Shown here piece by piece: positions 54,648-63,202 of a stretch of 64,000 nucleotides of DNA; position 1 is the first letter of the stretch; each line of letters opens with the position of its first letter. The notes under the pieces are model-generated. The model was given only the letters and a program-made list of their open reading frames with translations. It was not told where the DNA came from and made no database searches. The stretch spans positions 310,001-374,000 of the forward strand of contig USOX01000001.1 of the NCBI GenBank assembly GCA_900556485.1, read 5' to 3'. The translations under genes and the position numbers were made by a program. The DNA comes from an uncultured Dysgonomonas sp. (GTDB lineage: Bacteria > Bacteroidota > Bacteroidia > Bacteroidales > Dysgonomonadaceae).

Positions 54648-54938
54648 ATGTCCTTCAAAAGAATAAATATCAGTCAGGCGAAAGATCTACTCAAAAATCC
54701 GAAAAGCATATTGCTCGATATTCGCGATACCGAAAGCTATAATTATGGTCATGTAGATATAGCTATTAATCTTACACAAGAATCACTTTCTGCTTTTCTC
54801 GACAGTGCAGATAAATCCTCACCTGTATTAGTAATGTGTTATCATGGAAATAGCAGTCAGAGCGTGGCACAATATTTATCGGTGCAGGGTTTCGATGAAG
54901 TTTATAGCATCGATGGCGGATATGAAGCTTGGGTTTAA
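54648..54938 (+). CDS. glpE: Rhodanese-like sulfurtransferase (GlpE type)
   Basis: The 96-residue single-domain rhodanese has ISQAKDLLKNPKSILLDIRDTESYNYGHVDIAINL (residues 8-42) and the active-site loop MCYHGNSSQSVAQYLSVQGF with Cys65. The six-residue loop and length match GlpE, which moves sulfane sulfur, for example from thiosulfate. It is cytoplasmic and a single gene. The physiological partner is unknown. Confidence 0.88.
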   Translation: MSFKRINISQAKDLLKNPKSILLDIRDTESYNYGHVDIAINLTQESLSAFLDSADKSSPVLVMCYHGNSSQSVAQYLSVQGFDEVYSIDGGYEAWV

Positions 54939-54981
54939 TGTGTAAAATGTCATTTTTAAGAACGAAAGGTTGACAAAATTC

Positions 54982-55011
54982 TTTGTTTTTAAAGTGTTTT
55001 ATTTATATTTG
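54982..55011 (+). promoter_or_regulatory. Promoter of the 218-residue exported protein gene
   Basis: TTTG (54982-54985), an 18-base spacer and TATATTTG (55004-55011) closely fit the Bacteroidetes promoter, 38 bases before the ATG at 55049. Confidence 0.7.
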
Positions 55012-55048
55012 TTAATGGATTAATCTTTATAAACAAAACCTTTTGATT

Positions 55049-55705
55049 ATGAAACAAAGAATTGGTTTAGTTCTCTCTCTCTTTATTCTATCTGTTTGCG
55101 TATTTGCCCAGGAAAGTAATAATTCGGGATACTTGTTCGATAAATTTGAAAAAGGGAAAGTTATATTTAAAAAGGGAAATATATCTGAAGGTGATTTAAA
55201 TTATAATACTGTTCGTCAAGCATTAGTATTCAAAGATGATAAGGGCGAAATAATGGATATATCTAATCCAAGAGATGTAGCGGCAGTTAATATTAAAGGC
55301 CGGATTTTTGAATACGCAAAAGGGGATATATTCTACGAAAGAGTAAATTTGGATGATGATGCAGTATTTTATGTTCAATGGCATAATCTTCCGATTTCAA
55401 AAAAAGAAGTCGGAGCATACGGAACATCTCAAACGACATCTATAGATAATATAAATCAGATAACAGGACAGGGAGGTAATAGTCATATTGGTTCTACATC
55501 TGGTGCGTATAAAATAAATAACAGTTATTATCTGAAACAAAAAGGAAAATTTAAGCGTTTTTTCTCATCTAACTCTTTTGCCGATTTATATAAAGGACAC
55601 GAAAAAGAGGTCAAAGAATATTTGGAATCGGAAAGTATAGATCTCAAAAAAATGGAAGATGTAGCTAAAGCTGTCCAATATTGTGTGAAATTCTTGAATA
55701 AATGA
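55049..55705 (+). CDS. Exported protein of unknown function
   Basis: I do not recognise this 218-residue protein. The ATG at 55049 is used because a signal peptide follows directly (MKQRIGLVLSLFILSVCVFAQ); a TTG two codons earlier is less likely. The mature part is lysine-rich and beta-rich at first (FEKGKVIFKKGNISEGDLNYN), with a Gly/Asn/Ser stretch near 135-155 and a helical tail (GHEKEVKEYLESESIDLKKMEDVAKAVQYCVKFL). The plan recalls exported proteins that monitor envelope or membrane status in Bacteroidetes, but no family is clear. Confidence 0.7.
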   Translation: MKQRIGLVLSLFILSVCVFAQESNNSGYLFDKFEKGKVIFKKGNISEGDLNYNTVRQALVFKDDKGEIMDISNPRDVAAVNIKGRIFEYAKGDIFYERVNLDDDAVFYVQWHNLPISKKEVGAYGTSQTTSIDNINQITGQGGNSHIGSTSGAYKINNSYYLKQKGKFKRFFSSNSFADLYKGHEKEVKEYLESESIDLKKMEDVAKAVQYCVKFLNK

Positions 55706-55716
55706 TAAATAGAAAG

Positions 55717-55745
55717 AATAGACTTTTGTTAAAGTCTATTTTTTT
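55717..55745 (+). terminator. Terminator after the 218-residue exported protein gene
   Basis: AATAGACTTT (55717-55726) and AAAGTCTATT (55731-55740) pair perfectly around TGTT, followed by Ts. The 263-base gap up to korA is otherwise empty. Confidence 0.85.
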
Positions 55746-55968
55746 ATAAATAATACTTGTGTTAAATCTGAAATATTGAAATAAAGTGTTATTTTGATAT
55801 TTTTTTATCTAAAATAAATTTGATTATTCGTGAATACTTTTTTCCTTTGTTATCGTATTCAAAGCATAAGATAATATAGTAAGATATAATACCTTCAATA
55901 AAAAAAATCGTACAAAATAATAAACAGGTCTGTGACCTTAATAGACTATCAGTTTTATAGGAATTGTA

Positions 55969-57816
55969 ATGCAAAACACAGTAAACATTAAAGACGTCAA
56001 GGACATAGTCATACGTTTTTCAGGGGATTCCGGAGATGGTATGCAGTTGACCGGAACCATTTTTTCAAACCTTTCAGCAATCTTTGGAAACGAAATTGCC
56101 ACTTTTCCAGACTATCCGGCCGAAATAAGGGCTCCACAGGGTACTCTCTCAGGTGTTTCAGGTTTTCAGGTACATTTAGGTAATCAGATTTATAACTCTG
56201 GAGACCGTTGCGATGTATTGGTTGCGATGAATCCGGCTGCGTTGAAAGTAAATGCCAACTACTTGAAAAAGGATTCGGTAGTAATAATAGACACCGATTC
56301 TTTTGCAAAAAGGGATTTGGAAAAGGCATTGTTTGTAACAGACGATCCGTTTACTGAGTTAGGGCTCTCTAGCCAGCAGGTGATAGCTGTTCCTATAACT
56401 TCTTTGACAAAGAGCAGCCTCGAAGGAATGGATCTGGATATGAAGTCGCGTATCCGTAGCAAGAATATGTTTGCTTTAGGTCTTGTTTGCTGGTTATTCA
56501 ATCGTCCTTTGGATGTTGCAAACCATATGCTGTCTGCTAAGTTCGCTAAAAAGCCAATTTTGGTAGAAGCCAACCTGAAAGTTTTGGCAGATGGGTTCAA
56601 TTATGGACAAAATACAGACTCTTCTATATCTTCTTACAGAGTAGAATCTGTAAGCGTAGACAAAGGTTTCTATATAGATGTAAATGGAAATACAGCAACG
56701 GCTTACGGACTGATAGCTGCAGCAGAAAATTCAGGCAGACAGTTGTTCTTAGGTTCTTATCCAATAACTCCTGCTACAGATATATTACACGAATTAGTAA
56801 AATTCAAACAACTAGGCGTTAAAGCTATTCAGGTAGAAGACGAAATTGCAGGTATTTGTACAGCAATTGGCGCCAGCTTTGCCGGTAGCCTTGCCGTAAC
56901 AACTACTTCCGGTCCGGGTCTTGCCCTTAAGAGTGAAGCCTTAGGCTTGGCTGTTATGGCAGAATTGCCGTTGGTGGTAGTAGATGTACAACGTGGAGGA
57001 CCATCTACAGGATTACCTACGAAATCGGAACAGACCGACTTGCGTCAGGCATTATATGGACGTAATGGAGAAAGCCCGTTGGTAGTAGTAGCCGCTGCCA
57101 GCCCTACCGATTGTTTCGATATGGCTTATTGGGCTTCTAAAATAGCATTGGAACACACTACACCTGTAGTATTATTGACCGACGGATATATAGCTAACGG
57201 ATCATCTGCCTGGCGTATTCCGGATGTGGAAAAGTATCCGGCTATTGTACCTCATGATGTAACTCAATATAAAGGCGAAGAATGGAAAAGCGCTTTACGC
57301 GACGAAGAAACTTTGGTTCGATATTGGGCTGAGGCAGGACGTCCGGGCTATATGCATCGTATAGGAGGTCTAGAAAAAGATTATGAAACAGGTGCAATTT
57401 CTACCGATCCGGCTAACCATCAAAAGATGGTAAACGTACGCCAGGCAAAAATAGATAAAGTGGCCGATTTTATTCCTCAATTAGAACTTATAGGTGGAGA
57501 AGATGCCGATTTACTTGTTATCAGTTGGGGTGGAACATACGGACATGTGCGCGAAGCTGTTCAGAAAATGAATGAAGAGGGTAAAAAGGTTGCTCAGGCC
57601 CATTTTAGCTTTATCAGCCCTCTACCTAAAAATACAGAGGATATTCTTAAACGATTTGATAAAATAATTGTAGCAGAACAAAACAACGGGCAGTTTGCAG
57701 GTTACCTGACCGAAAAAATTCCGGGATTACAACTTTCGCGCTATAATAAGGTGGAAGGTCAGCCTTTCACCATATCGGATTTGATGGATGCATTTACAAA
57801 GAAATTGGAGGAATAA
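55969..57816 (+). CDS. korA: 2-oxoglutarate:ferredoxin oxidoreductase, fused gamma-alpha subunit
   Basis: The 615-residue protein has an N-terminal gamma domain (about residues 10-190, IRFSGDSGDGMQLTGTIFSNL) joined to the alpha/pyrimidine domain (GSYPITPATDILHELVKF, then VEDEIAGICTAIGASFAGSLAVTTTSGPGLALKSEALGLAVMAELPLVVVDVQRGGPSTGLPT). With KorB it oxidatively decarboxylates 2-oxoglutarate to succinyl-CoA, or runs in reverse, with ferredoxin as partner. It is typical of anaerobic Bacteroidales. korB starts 3 bases after the stop. Confidence 0.95.
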   Translation: MQNTVNIKDVKDIVIRFSGDSGDGMQLTGTIFSNLSAIFGNEIATFPDYPAEIRAPQGTLSGVSGFQVHLGNQIYNSGDRCDVLVAMNPAALKVNANYLKKDSVVIIDTDSFAKRDLEKALFVTDDPFTELGLSSQQVIAVPITSLTKSSLEGMDLDMKSRIRSKNMFALGLVCWLFNRPLDVANHMLSAKFAKKPILVEANLKVLADGFNYGQNTDSSISSYRVESVSVDKGFYIDVNGNTATAYGLIAAAENSGRQLFLGSYPITPATDILHELVKFKQLGVKAIQVEDEIAGICTAIGASFAGSLAVTTTSGPGLALKSEALGLAVMAELPLVVVDVQRGGPSTGLPTKSEQTDLRQALYGRNGESPLVVVAAASPTDCFDMAYWASKIALEHTTPVVLLTDGYIANGSSAWRIPDVEKYPAIVPHDVTQYKGEEWKSALRDEETLVRYWAEAGRPGYMHRIGGLEKDYETGAISTDPANHQKMVNVRQAKIDKVADFIPQLELIGGEDADLLVISWGGTYGHVREAVQKMNEEGKKVAQAHFSFISPLPKNTEDILKRFDKIIVAEQNNGQFAGYLTEKIPGLQLSRYNKVEGQPFTISDLMDAFTKKLEE

Positions 57817-57819
57817 AAA

Positions 57820-58851
57820 ATGATAGATACAAATACAATTGCCCCATTGCGTGAGGCTAAAGATTATAAAAGCGACCAATATGTACGTTGGTGTCCGGGT
57901 TGTGGCGACCATGCTTCTCTAAATTGCCTGTATAAGGCTATGGCAAAATTGAATATCCCTCCTCATATGACTGCGGTTATCTCAGGTATCGGATGTTCGT
58001 CACGTCTTCCGTATTATATGAATACATACGGATTCCATACTATTCATGGACGTGGAGCTGCTGTTGCTACAGGTGTGAAAACAGCTAAGCCGGAATTGTC
58101 TGTCTGGCTATCTACAGGAGATGGTGACTGTCTTGCTATTGGGGGTAACCACTTCATCCATGCAGTACGCAGGAATATAGATATTAATATTATGCTCCTC
58201 AATAATAAGATCTATGGATTGACTAAGGGACAATTCTCGCCAACTTCTGACAGGGGATTTGTTTCCAAATCGTCTCCATACGGAACAGTTGAAGAACCTT
58301 TCCGTCCGGTAGAGCTGGCCTTAGGGGCACGCGGTACATTCTTTGCGCGTTGTATTGATGTCGATTTGTCAAACACTACAGATATTCTTGTGGAGGCTGC
58401 GAAGCACAAAGGAACATCTGTTGTTGAGATTCTGCAAAACTGTGTGATATTCAATGATGCTATCCATGATAACATTGTAGACAAAGCATGGAGAGCCGAT
58501 CGCACTATATTGCTTAAGCATGGCGAGAAAATGGTTTACGGAAGAGATAATGATAAAGGTCTTGTGTTGGACGGCTGGCAAATAAAAGAAGTCGCCATTG
58601 GTCAGGGCGGAGTTACATTAGACGATGTTCTTATTCACGATGCAAATTGTGAGGATAATACATTACATCTTAAATTAGGACTAATGACACCTGAAAACGG
58701 ATTACCTTTAGCATTAGGTGTAATAAGGGATGTAAAAGCTCCTTCGTATGACGAAAGTGTTGAAGAACAAATCAAATCGGTGCAGGCAAAAAATCCGATC
58801 AGAACACTGAAAGATTACCTGATGTCGCAAGATGTTTGGGAAGTAAAATAA
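57820..58851 (+). CDS. korB: 2-oxoglutarate:ferredoxin oxidoreductase, beta subunit
   Basis: The 343-residue subunit binds TPP and an Fe-S cluster: RWCPGCGDHASL (Cys-x2-Cys, residues 25-28), GIGCSSRLPYYMNTYGFHTIHGRG, and the TPP motif GDGDCLAIGGNHFIHAVRRNIDINIMLLNN. The later Cys in LQNCVIFND is the fourth ligand candidate. No separate ferredoxin-like delta subunit is present. The KorAB pairing and the fused gamma-alpha partner favour 2-oxoglutarate over pyruvate. The pair ends in a terminator. Confidence 0.95.
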   Translation: MIDTNTIAPLREAKDYKSDQYVRWCPGCGDHASLNCLYKAMAKLNIPPHMTAVISGIGCSSRLPYYMNTYGFHTIHGRGAAVATGVKTAKPELSVWLSTGDGDCLAIGGNHFIHAVRRNIDINIMLLNNKIYGLTKGQFSPTSDRGFVSKSSPYGTVEEPFRPVELALGARGTFFARCIDVDLSNTTDILVEAAKHKGTSVVEILQNCVIFNDAIHDNIVDKAWRADRTILLKHGEKMVYGRDNDKGLVLDGWQIKEVAIGQGGVTLDDVLIHDANCEDNTLHLKLGLMTPENGLPLALGVIRDVKAPSYDESVEEQIKSVQAKNPIRTLKDYLMSQDVWEVK

Positions 58852-58859
58852 AATTAGAC

Positions 58860-58915
58860 AAACAATAGTCGGTTGGCTAAGTCTGTTTATCTACTTTGCT
58901 AACCGATTATTGTTT
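58860..58915 (+). terminator. Terminator after korB
   Basis: Arms 58860-58877 and 58898-58915 pair over 18 bases with two G-T wobbles (AAACAATAGTCGGTTGGC with GCTAACCGATTATTGTTT), with a 20-base loop and a weak T-run. Confidence 0.75.
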
Positions 58916-58965
58916 AATATTGACTGAAAAAATAGGCTTTCGTTAAAAAAATAACGATCTAAAAT

Positions 58966-58996
58966 TTTGAAAAAATAAAAATAGCCTATATATTTG
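58966..58996 (+). promoter_or_regulatory. Promoter of the tRNA-Gly / tRNA-Leu genes
   Basis: TTTG (58966-58969), a 19-base spacer and TATATTTG (58989-58996) make a perfect Bacteroidetes promoter. The first tRNA begins 11 bases downstream. Confidence 0.85.
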
Positions 58997-59007
58997 CAGT
59001 CTCAATT

Positions 59008-59080
<73 letters not shown>

Positions 59081-59113
59081 CAGATGTGACAGGAGGTCAC
59101 ATTTTTTGTTTAT

Positions 59114-59197
59114 GCGCACGTGGTGGAATTGGTAGACATGCTACTTTGAGGGGGTAGTGTCCGCAAGGACGTAGGGGTTCAAATCCCCTCGTGCGTA
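59114..59197 (+). tRNA. tRNA-Leu (anticodon GAG)
   Basis: The 84-base class II tRNA has acceptor arms GCGCACG and CGTGCGT (a G-T first pair), anticodon arm CTACT-TTGAGGG-GGTAG giving GAG, and a long variable arm (TGTCC/GGACG). The T loop TTCAAAT is present. It lies 33 bases after tRNA-Gly and is probably on one transcript with it. Confidence 0.95.
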
Positions 59198-59272
59198 CAT
59201 CATGATATGTGGGAAGTTCGCTTTTGGGCGGGCTTTTCTTCATTTATAGAGGGGCTTTTATTTTTGATTATC

Positions 59273-59295
59273 TGCTGTCGCGCGATTGTATCGCG
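59273..59295. repeat. GCTGTCGCGCGAT hairpin element, copy 2
   Basis: GCTGTCGCGCGAT begins the unit, and CGCGAT-TGT-ATCGCG (59281-59295) is a perfect hairpin. The same core starts at 17313. It lies in the 371-base gap 59198-59568, which also holds the small frame at 59397-59492. Confidence 0.65.
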
Positions 59296-59396
59296 TGATA
59301 TTATTGGTTATCCTTTCTTTTTCCCATCTTAACTCTATAGTAATCAATTTGTAATTTGAATTAACGATATTCGAAGTAAATTTAAATTACCAGATT

Positions 59397-59492
59397 ATGA
59401 TAATACTATTAATTGTTTCCACAGTATACGCTATTTATTCATCTTATGTGATTTATAGCTATTTTAAAAGTCGTTTGGAGGCAGAAGATTAA
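59397..59492 (+). CDS. Possible small membrane protein (31 residues)
   Basis: An ATG frame of 31 codons reads MIILLIVSTVYAIYSSYVIY, then SYFKSRLEAED and stops. One hydrophobic helix (about residues 2-22) is followed by a basic-acidic tail, the layout of small single-span proteins. No clear promoter or ribosome-binding site is seen. It could be real or chance; nothing similar is recognised. Confidence 0.4.
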   Translation: MIILLIVSTVYAIYSSYVIYSYFKSRLEAED

Positions 59493-59568
59493 TTTAGCCT
59501 ATGTAATAGAAGAAAAAAGGAAGAATACTAAATCCTCCCTTATCAATTATTATTTATTATATATCTAC

Positions 59569-60156
59569 TTAAAATGCATATCCTAGTCCAGCTGTAAAAA
59601 CAAAATGATTACTATCCATATCATCAAAAAGTAGAGAATATTTTACTTGAGTATTAATAAATATATTATTAGAAGCAAACCATTTAGCTGCTACACCGAC
59701 ATTTCCTAAAACGGTAAAATTGTTAAAATTTCCTCCAAAGCTACTCCATTTATAATTAGGGACTACAGAGCCTGGATTTCCTTGGGTGATCCCCATACTT
59801 GAGCCAGAAGTATTACTCCACGAAGACATTCCTTCTACGCCAATAAATGGAGAAACAAATGAACGAGAATATGGAAGATTAAAAGCGTAATGTATATCTA
59901 CTCCATAATTCAAGGTTTTATTTTTTACTTTACCCTTTACCATATATGTGTCAAATTCATATTCTTTTTCGAAAAAATAGGTTATTCCCGGAGCAATGTG
60001 TAGTCCCTTGTATATGGGTATCATAACTTGTGTGCCAAGCCCGAAATCTTTAGCTTCGGTACGATAATTACCATTTATAGAAACCATTGCTTTTTGAGAG
60101 AATACCGAAATGGAGCAAAATGAGATAAGGCATAAAATAAGATAAGCTCTTTTCAT
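59569..60156 (-). CDS. Outer-membrane porin-like barrel protein
   Basis: The 195-residue protein has a signal peptide (MKRAYLILCLISFCSISVFSQ) and about eight amphipathic strands with glycines and aromatics (GTQVMIPIYKGLHIAPGITYFF, VKYSLLFDDMDSNHFVFTAGLGYAF), ending in Phe as OmpX/OmpW-type barrels do. TATATTTG on the minus strand at 60208-60201 is a -7 candidate 45 bases before the ATG. The function is unknown. Confidence 0.85.
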   Translation of the reverse strand: MKRAYLILCLISFCSISVFSQKAMVSINGNYRTEAKDFGLGTQVMIPIYKGLHIAPGITYFFEKEYEFDTYMVKGKVKNKTLNYGVDIHYAFNLPYSRSFVSPFIGVEGMSSWSNTSGSSMGITQGNPGSVVPNYKWSSFGGNFNNFTVLGNVGVAAKWFASNNIFINTQVKYSLLFDDMDSNHFVFTAGLGYAF

Positions 60157-60245
60157 AATTATTGTATTTAAAGTTTTATTAGGCTTAATATCCGAATTGG
60201 CAAATATATAATAAATAATAATATGTATAGTAATGGCATAAAATA

Positions 60246-60280
60246 AAAACCTTTGGAATCATAAAGACTCCAAAGGTTTT
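60246..60280 (-). terminator. Terminator after the TPR/OmpA lipoprotein gene
   Basis: AAAACCTTTGGA (60246-60257) and TCCAAAGGTTTT (60269-60280) form a perfect 12-base stem, followed by Ts on the minus strand. Confidence 0.88.
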
Positions 60281-60307
60281 CTATCTATAGTTTTACCTAT
60301 CTATTAA

Positions 60308-62008
60308 TTATCTCAATAGCATGTTCTTAACGTCAGAGTTAGTTAAGAACTTAGCAAACTCCATGTCATTCAACACATCGTTAGTGGAAAGACCATTGTC
60401 CAAAGCAGAACGAAGGTTACCAACTACGCCGGATGTATTGTTTGTTCTTGCAGCTATAATAGCCGAAAGATAATAAGTTGTTGCATCCTTGCTAGGTACA
60501 GCATTAAGTGTTTGTTGAGCTTTATTGTAATTCTTAGTCAGAATCTGTGCCAATGCAGCATTGTTTGTTTTAGCATCGCCAAAAGCTTGAGCAGCTCTGC
60601 TATAATCACCTTTTTTGATATATAGTAATCCAAGAGCTTCGCCAAGTGAACTTGCTCCGGCTGCATTACCTAATAGTTGTTCAGCTTTAGAAGTGTTTCC
60701 TTCAGCCAAAGACAATAATGCTTGGTTCATATTAGCTTCAGGAGCCTTAGATGATGTCTGAGCAGCTTTGTTGAATGCCTGAACAGCTTTAGCAGTTTGT
60801 CCAGCCTTGTAGTAATAAGCTCCAAGGTTGTTCCATCCGCGGTAATCATTAGGAAATTTTTGAGTAACAAATGTGTATACTTTCTCTTTCGATACGCCAT
60901 CAAGATTAGCAGCATAAAGCAATTCTTCAACACTTAATCCTGACATATCAGAAGAAGCAGCACTTTTCAATTCTTCATCTGTTTTACCAATCACTTCAAC
61001 GTTTGCTATTAAGCGAGAACGGCGAAGTTTAGGAAGGATTGTTTCTGCAAGATCAGAATATACAGCAGAGATATTTTTGATTTCTCTTTCTCTCGTTTCA
61101 GGATCCGGATACATAGAAAGAACTCTTAATACAATATCTTTGTCCTGAAGGCTAGAAGCTTGTACAAGTTTTTGGAAACCTTCCCAGTCTTGAGCTGTAT
61201 ATTTAGCATTGATTTCAGTATCAATTTGTTTCTTTTTGAATTCTTTAGTCAGGTAAGAAGTTGTATTTTTCTCACGTTTTTCAGCTAACTTTTCATTCAA
61301 ATCTAAACCTCCATCAGGAGACGCATAGGCAGATACTTCAACATTTATATTTTTGCGGTTGTTGTCGTCAGCTTCTTTTACAAGGTCCTTCCATGCAGCA
61401 AGGTTATTTGAGTTCAACTCGCTTGAACGAAGTTCTGCTTGCTGGATAAGGAACATGATGTCTGCATCGTAAGTTTCTTTGATTATACGTTGGAATGCAT
61501 CAGGAGCAACAGCAGGAGTAGTAGTCGCTGCACTAGCTAATCCGGCAGTCGAAATTACACCATCAGCAACTTTTACATCAGGAATTGCTGCAATCGTTTT
61601 TCCTTTTAGTCCTATGTTGAAACGTAGGTACAATTCAGATTTTTTCATCGCAGGAATATAATCAAACTCAGATTTGAGAGTGATAGCTCCTCCGTTTTCC
61701 TGATTGATAACAATACCGTTTCCTGCTACTTTTTCACCTTGATAAGCATAGGAAGTACCCATAGCTTCACCTCCGTCATATTTCAAAACCGGAATAACAG
61801 TTACTGTTGCGTTTTTGTCGAACCACTTTGCAGGGAAACGACCATTAACAGTAACAGGTACTTTTGTACCAACCAATTCGAGTGGAGACGGATCTGCCGT
61901 AAACAACGAATCGGATAATGGAGCGAATGACTTTTTGCTACAAGATGTTGCTAAAATAGCAACAAGTGCAACCATTGATAGAAATAGCTGTAATTTCTGC
62001 CTTTTCAT
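60308..62008 (-). CDS. Lipoprotein with OmpA-like and TPR regions
   Basis: The 566-residue protein has a lipoprotein signal (LVAILATSC, lipid Cys23). A beta-rich segment (about 40-160) is followed by an OmpA-like stretch (INVEVSAYASPDGGLDLNEKLAEKREKNTTSYLTKEF, about residues 220-256), which may bind peptidoglycan. TPR-like helices follow (NYRGWNNLGAYYYKAGQTAKAVQAFNKAAQTSSKAPEANMNQALLSLAEG, about 390-440, and later). It probably sits on the inner face of the outer membrane and scaffolds envelope complexes. TAGTTTTG at 62148-62141 (minus strand) is a -7 candidate with a 126-base leader. Confidence 0.85.
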   Translation of the reverse strand: MKRQKLQLFLSMVALVAILATSCSKKSFAPLSDSLFTADPSPLELVGTKVPVTVNGRFPAKWFDKNATVTVIPVLKYDGGEAMGTSYAYQGEKVAGNGIVINQENGGAITLKSEFDYIPAMKKSELYLRFNIGLKGKTIAAIPDVKVADGVISTAGLASAATTTPAVAPDAFQRIIKETYDADIMFLIQQAELRSSELNSNNLAAWKDLVKEADDNNRKNINVEVSAYASPDGGLDLNEKLAEKREKNTTSYLTKEFKKKQIDTEINAKYTAQDWEGFQKLVQASSLQDKDIVLRVLSMYPDPETREREIKNISAVYSDLAETILPKLRRSRLIANVEVIGKTDEELKSAASSDMSGLSVEELLYAANLDGVSKEKVYTFVTQKFPNDYRGWNNLGAYYYKAGQTAKAVQAFNKAAQTSSKAPEANMNQALLSLAEGNTSKAEQLLGNAAGASSLGEALGLLYIKKGDYSRAAQAFGDAKTNNAALAQILTKNYNKAQQTLNAVPSKDATTYYLSAIIAARTNNTSGVVGNLRSALDNGLSTNDVLNDMEFAKFLTNSDVKNMLLR

Positions 62009-62216
62009 AGCTTTTTTTTAATTAGTAATTATATATTAGTATAGTAAATTTTTAGACCTCTCAGTTATATGGTTTACTATGATTTTTTGTTTTAAACTGG
62101 CATTATAATCCTCTACGACATCCTATTCTTTTCTTTCTCACAAAACTAAGTCTTTTCTTTTTGAATAGAAAATGTCTATAAGTAATTTTTTTTATAAAGA
62201 CAGCTTTTAATAATTT

Positions 62217-63065
62217 TTAATCTTTTAGCATCTTTATATTTAACGAACTGGATGCATAAAGGTCATTCTGAATAAATGTAGAATATATTTTTTCATTCAG
62301 GCTGACATTTACATCTCCATACTCTCCGCTTTTTACCCATGCTCTTATTGTTATATCTAGTGTCCCGTTATTTAAGGCGGTTACGCCGATAAATGGAATC
62401 GGATATTCTTTTATCCGGGTATCAGACTTTATAATAGAATCCAAAGCGGATTTTGCAGCTTCAATATCTGTACCACTATTCAGATTTAAAGTAATATCTA
62501 CACGCCTGTCCAACTGGGTAGAGTTATTTGTGATAGCCCCTGTTGATAGAGGTCCATTGGGTAAAAATACCGTTCTGTTATCGCCGGTTAGCAGCACAGT
62601 GTAAAGAATACCTATAGACTGAACTGAGCCTTCTGTACCTTGAGCTATGATATAATTACCAACTTTGAAAGGTTTGTTTATCAGTAGCATAACACCTCCG
62701 GCAAAATTAGACAGGTTATCTTTCATTGCCATACCTACAGCTAAGCCGGCAGCGGCCAGTATCGCAGCAAAGGAAGTTGTAGATATACCTAATATATTGA
62801 CAATAATAAGGAAGAGCACAATTTGGAGAGTAATATTGATAAGACTATCCAAAAAGCTTCTCACAGTGCTTTCTACCTTTCTCTTTTCGAAGAATCGTGT
62901 TGTGAATTTACGTATCCACTTGATAGCCCATCTGCCAATAAAGAATATAATAACAGCAGCTATAAGTTTGAGGCCAAATGTTACAGCATGATCAAATAAG
63001 TTGGATAACAGACGGTCTAGAGTCGATATCTCAGTGTTTAGTTCATTTGTAATGTCTAATAACAT
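62217..63065 (-). CDS. Small-conductance mechanosensitive channel, MscS family
   Basis: The 282-residue inner-membrane protein has three membrane helices in the first 130 residues. The pore helix TM3 reads FAAILAAAGLAVGMAMKDNLSNFAGGVMLLI, rich in Ala and Gly as in MscS. The Sm-like domain follows (KPFKVGNYIIAQGTEGSVQSIGILYTVLLTGDNRTVFLPNGPLS), then the cytoplasmic cage. It opens under membrane tension to release solutes. The length matches minimal MscS. It appears to be a single gene. Confidence 0.94.
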   Translation of the reverse strand: MLLDITNELNTEISTLDRLLSNLFDHAVTFGLKLIAAVIIFFIGRWAIKWIRKFTTRFFEKRKVESTVRSFLDSLINITLQIVLFLIIVNILGISTTSFAAILAAAGLAVGMAMKDNLSNFAGGVMLLINKPFKVGNYIIAQGTEGSVQSIGILYTVLLTGDNRTVFLPNGPLSTGAITNNSTQLDRRVDITLNLNSGTDIEAAKSALDSIIKSDTRIKEYPIPFIGVTALNNGTLDITIRAWVKSGEYGDVNVSLNEKIYSTFIQNDLYASSSLNIKMLKD

Positions 63066-63202
63066 AATATTTTATTTTAATAATGAAATAACTTCTAATT
63101 CTAAAGATTTAACGATCAACTATGTTAAAAGTTTATTCTTTTTATGCTTTTTAAAAAAGAACAAAATTGTAAAAGAATGGGTACAGGTATGAGTAGACGG
63201 GT

